NCBI RefSeq assembly: GCF_031656215.1
Contig: NZ_CP134228.1
Coordinates: 744,001-808,000, forward strand
Length of the DNA: 64,000 nucleotides
Direction of reading: 5' to 3'
DNA from: Mesorhizobium koreense
Lineage (GTDB): Bacteria; Pseudomonadota; Alphaproteobacteria; Rhizobiales; Rhizobiaceae
In this document: in pieces, positions 62,673-64,000 of the stretch
How the letters are laid out: the number at the start of each line of letters is the position of its first letter
Position numbering within the stretch: the first letter of the stretch is position 1
Program-made: the position numbers and the translations under genes
Notes under the pieces: generated by a model
What the model saw: the letters and a program-made list of their open reading frames with translations, nothing else
Told to the model about the DNA's origin: nothing
Databases searched by the model: none

Positions 62673-64000
62673 TCACCCCGTCTTCAGCGCGGAAGCGAGC
62701 GCCTTTTGCGCCAGCGCGTCGACCTTCAGCCGCGCCTGCAGCCCGCCCATGAAATCAGCGCCGGCCGCCTTCACCTTTTCCGGCAGCGCGGCGTATTCCT
62801 CGGCGGCCTTGGCGAGATCACCGCCGGCTACCGCATTGCGGAAACGCGTGATATCGGCGGCGACACCATCGCCCTCGACCTTGCCCACAGGACGCACCCT
62901 AACCAGCGACCGCGCGCTGGCGATGAGCCGGTCGACGGCGCTACCATCGGAAGAGGCGGCCTGTTCGGTCGCATCGAGCATCCTGTCCGCCACCGGTCCC
63001 ACTTCGGCGGCGAGCCTAGCGCGTGTCGGCACGCCCTTGACGGCGAGTGCGCGCAACTCGCCGAGTTCGGGGGTGTCGGGCGCGACAGCGGCGAACATGT
63101 CGAGCTCGGCGGCAAACGAGCCGCCGCGATCGATCGCCGATTTCAGCGCCGAGGCGGCGATCGCGGCCGTCGCATGCGGCTCGTTTGCCCGGTCCGCGAC
63201 CTTGCCGCCCAACACCGCGACGTTCTGTTCAAGCTTCTTGAGCGCATCGGCATTGGCGGCCGCCGTCTGGCCAAGCGAAGCGATTTTCTGGTCAAGGGCA
63301 TCGACCGTCTGCGTGGAGGGGCTGGCTTTGCTCGCCGCCGCTACATTCTGTTCCAGCCTCGTGAGCCGATCCTGAACACCTTTCAGGGCAGCGGCATCCG
63401 TCGAGCCGCCGGAGGCCGTTGCCGATGTGGCGGCCGCGACATCCTTTTTTACCTGATCGAGATCGCTTGCCAGTTCGCCGATGTGCTTGTCAGACGGGGC
63501 GAGCGCCTGCTTTATCGTCTCCGCATCGACGGTGCCCGCATCAAAGGAAGCCACCTTCTGCTCGAGTGCGCCGACATCCGCACGCAGCGACTGGAGCGCA
63601 GCCGTGTCGCCGCCATTGCCGAGAGCAGGGATGAATCCGGCCCATTGCAGGCCGCCGGCAAGGAGAAGCGCAATCACGCCGCCCGCGATACCGGCGGCAA
63701 GCGGCCGGCCAAAACCGTCTGACGGGGTCGGCCGTGGCACGGACGCCGTCGCTTCGGCTTCAGCGGCCGAAGAACTCGCGCCATCGGCTCCATAGTAGGA
63801 AGTGAAGGCGGAAGAGTCGGTCCGGCCGGCGGAGGTGTCGGAGTCGATATTTTCCTCTGCCGTCACGGCTTCGTCCGGCGACTCGGTGCTTGCCGTCGAC
63901 GCGGCTTCATTCCCCGACGCGACGGATTCGACCGTGGTCTCCGCCGCCGCTTCAGCCGGATCGGTAAGCCGCGATACCTGATCGGCGCCAAGCTCGATCG
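62673..64000 (-). CDS. Mitofilin-like (COG4223) inner-membrane protein, 5' truncated
   Basis: The reading frame is open to the right edge, so only the C-terminal 442 residues are visible. A membrane segment (AAGIAGGVIALLLAGGLQWA) follows an acidic, low-complexity N-terminal part rich in Ala, Glu, Ser and Thr. Next come coiled-coil repeats (ALQSLRADVGALEQKVASFD; LKGVQDRLTRLEQNVAAASK; ALKKLEQNVAVLGGKVADRA) and a C-terminal mitofilin-type domain (GGDLAKAAEEYAALPEKVKA). A GTG at 63866 could serve as a start, but the frame and composition continue beyond it. Alphaproteobacterial relatives shape the inner membrane (the MICOS Mic60 ancestor). It is co-transcribed with hemY. Confidence 0.87.
   Translation of the reverse strand, partial: IELGADQVSRLTDPAEAAAETTVESVASGNEAASTASTESPDEAVTAEENIDSDTSAGRTDSSAFTSYYGADGASSSAAEAEATASVPRPTPSDGFGRPLAAGIAGGVIALLLAGGLQWAGFIPALGNGGDTAALQSLRADVGALEQKVASFDAGTVDAETIKQALAPSDKHIGELASDLDQVKKDVAAATSATASGGSTDAAALKGVQDRLTRLEQNVAAASKASPSTQTVDALDQKIASLGQTAAANADALKKLEQNVAVLGGKVADRANEPHATAAIAASALKSAIDRGGSFAAELDMFAAVAPDTPELGELRALAVKGVPTRARLAAEVGPVADRMLDATEQAASSDGSAVDRLIASARSLVRVRPVGKVEGDGVAADITRFRNAVAGGDLAKAAEEYAALPEKVKAAGADFMGGLQARLKVDALAQKALASALKTG

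Noticed and set aside
60965-62752. A 595-residue plus-strand open frame over hemY
   Set aside because: It is Arg/Leu-rich and lacks any domain; the minus-strand HemY frame has membrane segments and repeat structure.

Overview
The window is a high-GC alphaproteobacterial chromosome segment. Several features point to the order Hyphomicrobiales (Rhizobiales), probably a Phyllobacteriaceae/Mesorhizobium-like genome. These are the sdhC-D-A-B order, the EnvC-CtpA-YibQ-type deacetylase-RppH run, a mitofilin-hemY-terB tail, a DUF2794 gene, and palindromic intergenic repeats of a rhizobial type. The assignment rests on gene content and recalled family features; no database search was possible. No tRNA, rRNA, transposase, integrase or CRISPR array was seen. 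No gene-free stretch exceeds 300 bases.

Layout. (1) 1-4192: a branched-chain-amino-acid-type (Liv) ABC transporter, cut by the left edge, whose two ATPase domains are fused in one protein. (2) 4205-14037: housekeeping genes, mostly on the minus strand: Ppa, a GNAT, a TPM/TPM/LemA membrane cluster, PdxY, OsmC, secreted MsrA and the succinate dehydrogenase operon. (3) 14192-26564: a lysozyme-inhibitor-like lipoprotein, a diguanylate cyclase, the envC-ctpA-deacetylase-rppH envelope run, ccmAB, acnA and a DUF1223 protein. (4) 26731-36894: an accessory region with a ThDP enzyme, two Fe-S/flavin oxidoreductases of the trimethylamine-dehydrogenase/N-methylproline-demethylase type, a LysR regulator, a non-pyrrolysine MttB-family methyltransferase and a Tat-exported solute-binding protein. 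It looks like N-methylated amine or betaine catabolism. (5) 37019-54898: the main catabolic block, described below. (6) 55153-58840: another Liv-type binding protein, an amidohydrolase, a candidate structured small RNA and DUF2794. (7) 59116-64000: an MFS exporter, TerB, HemY and a mitofilin-like protein cut by the right edge.

The catabolic block appears to encode tryptophan breakdown through anthranilate and CoA thioesters. Tryptophan 2,3-dioxygenase, an alpha/beta-hydrolase formamidase and kynureninase would give anthranilate. A benzoate-CoA-ligase-type enzyme would activate it to 2-aminobenzoyl-CoA. A fused flavin monooxygenase/Old-Yellow-Enzyme protein would hydroxylate and reduce the ring. 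An SDR and a RidA-family deaminase could act on the non-aromatic enamine product. A MarR regulator lies inside the operon, and a perfect palindrome lies in the divergent promoter region. Two sets of Liv-type transporter genes flank or are embedded in the block, one of them co-oriented with the formamidase. Three intergenic regions here carry modular inverted repeats related to one that separates ccmA from ccmB.
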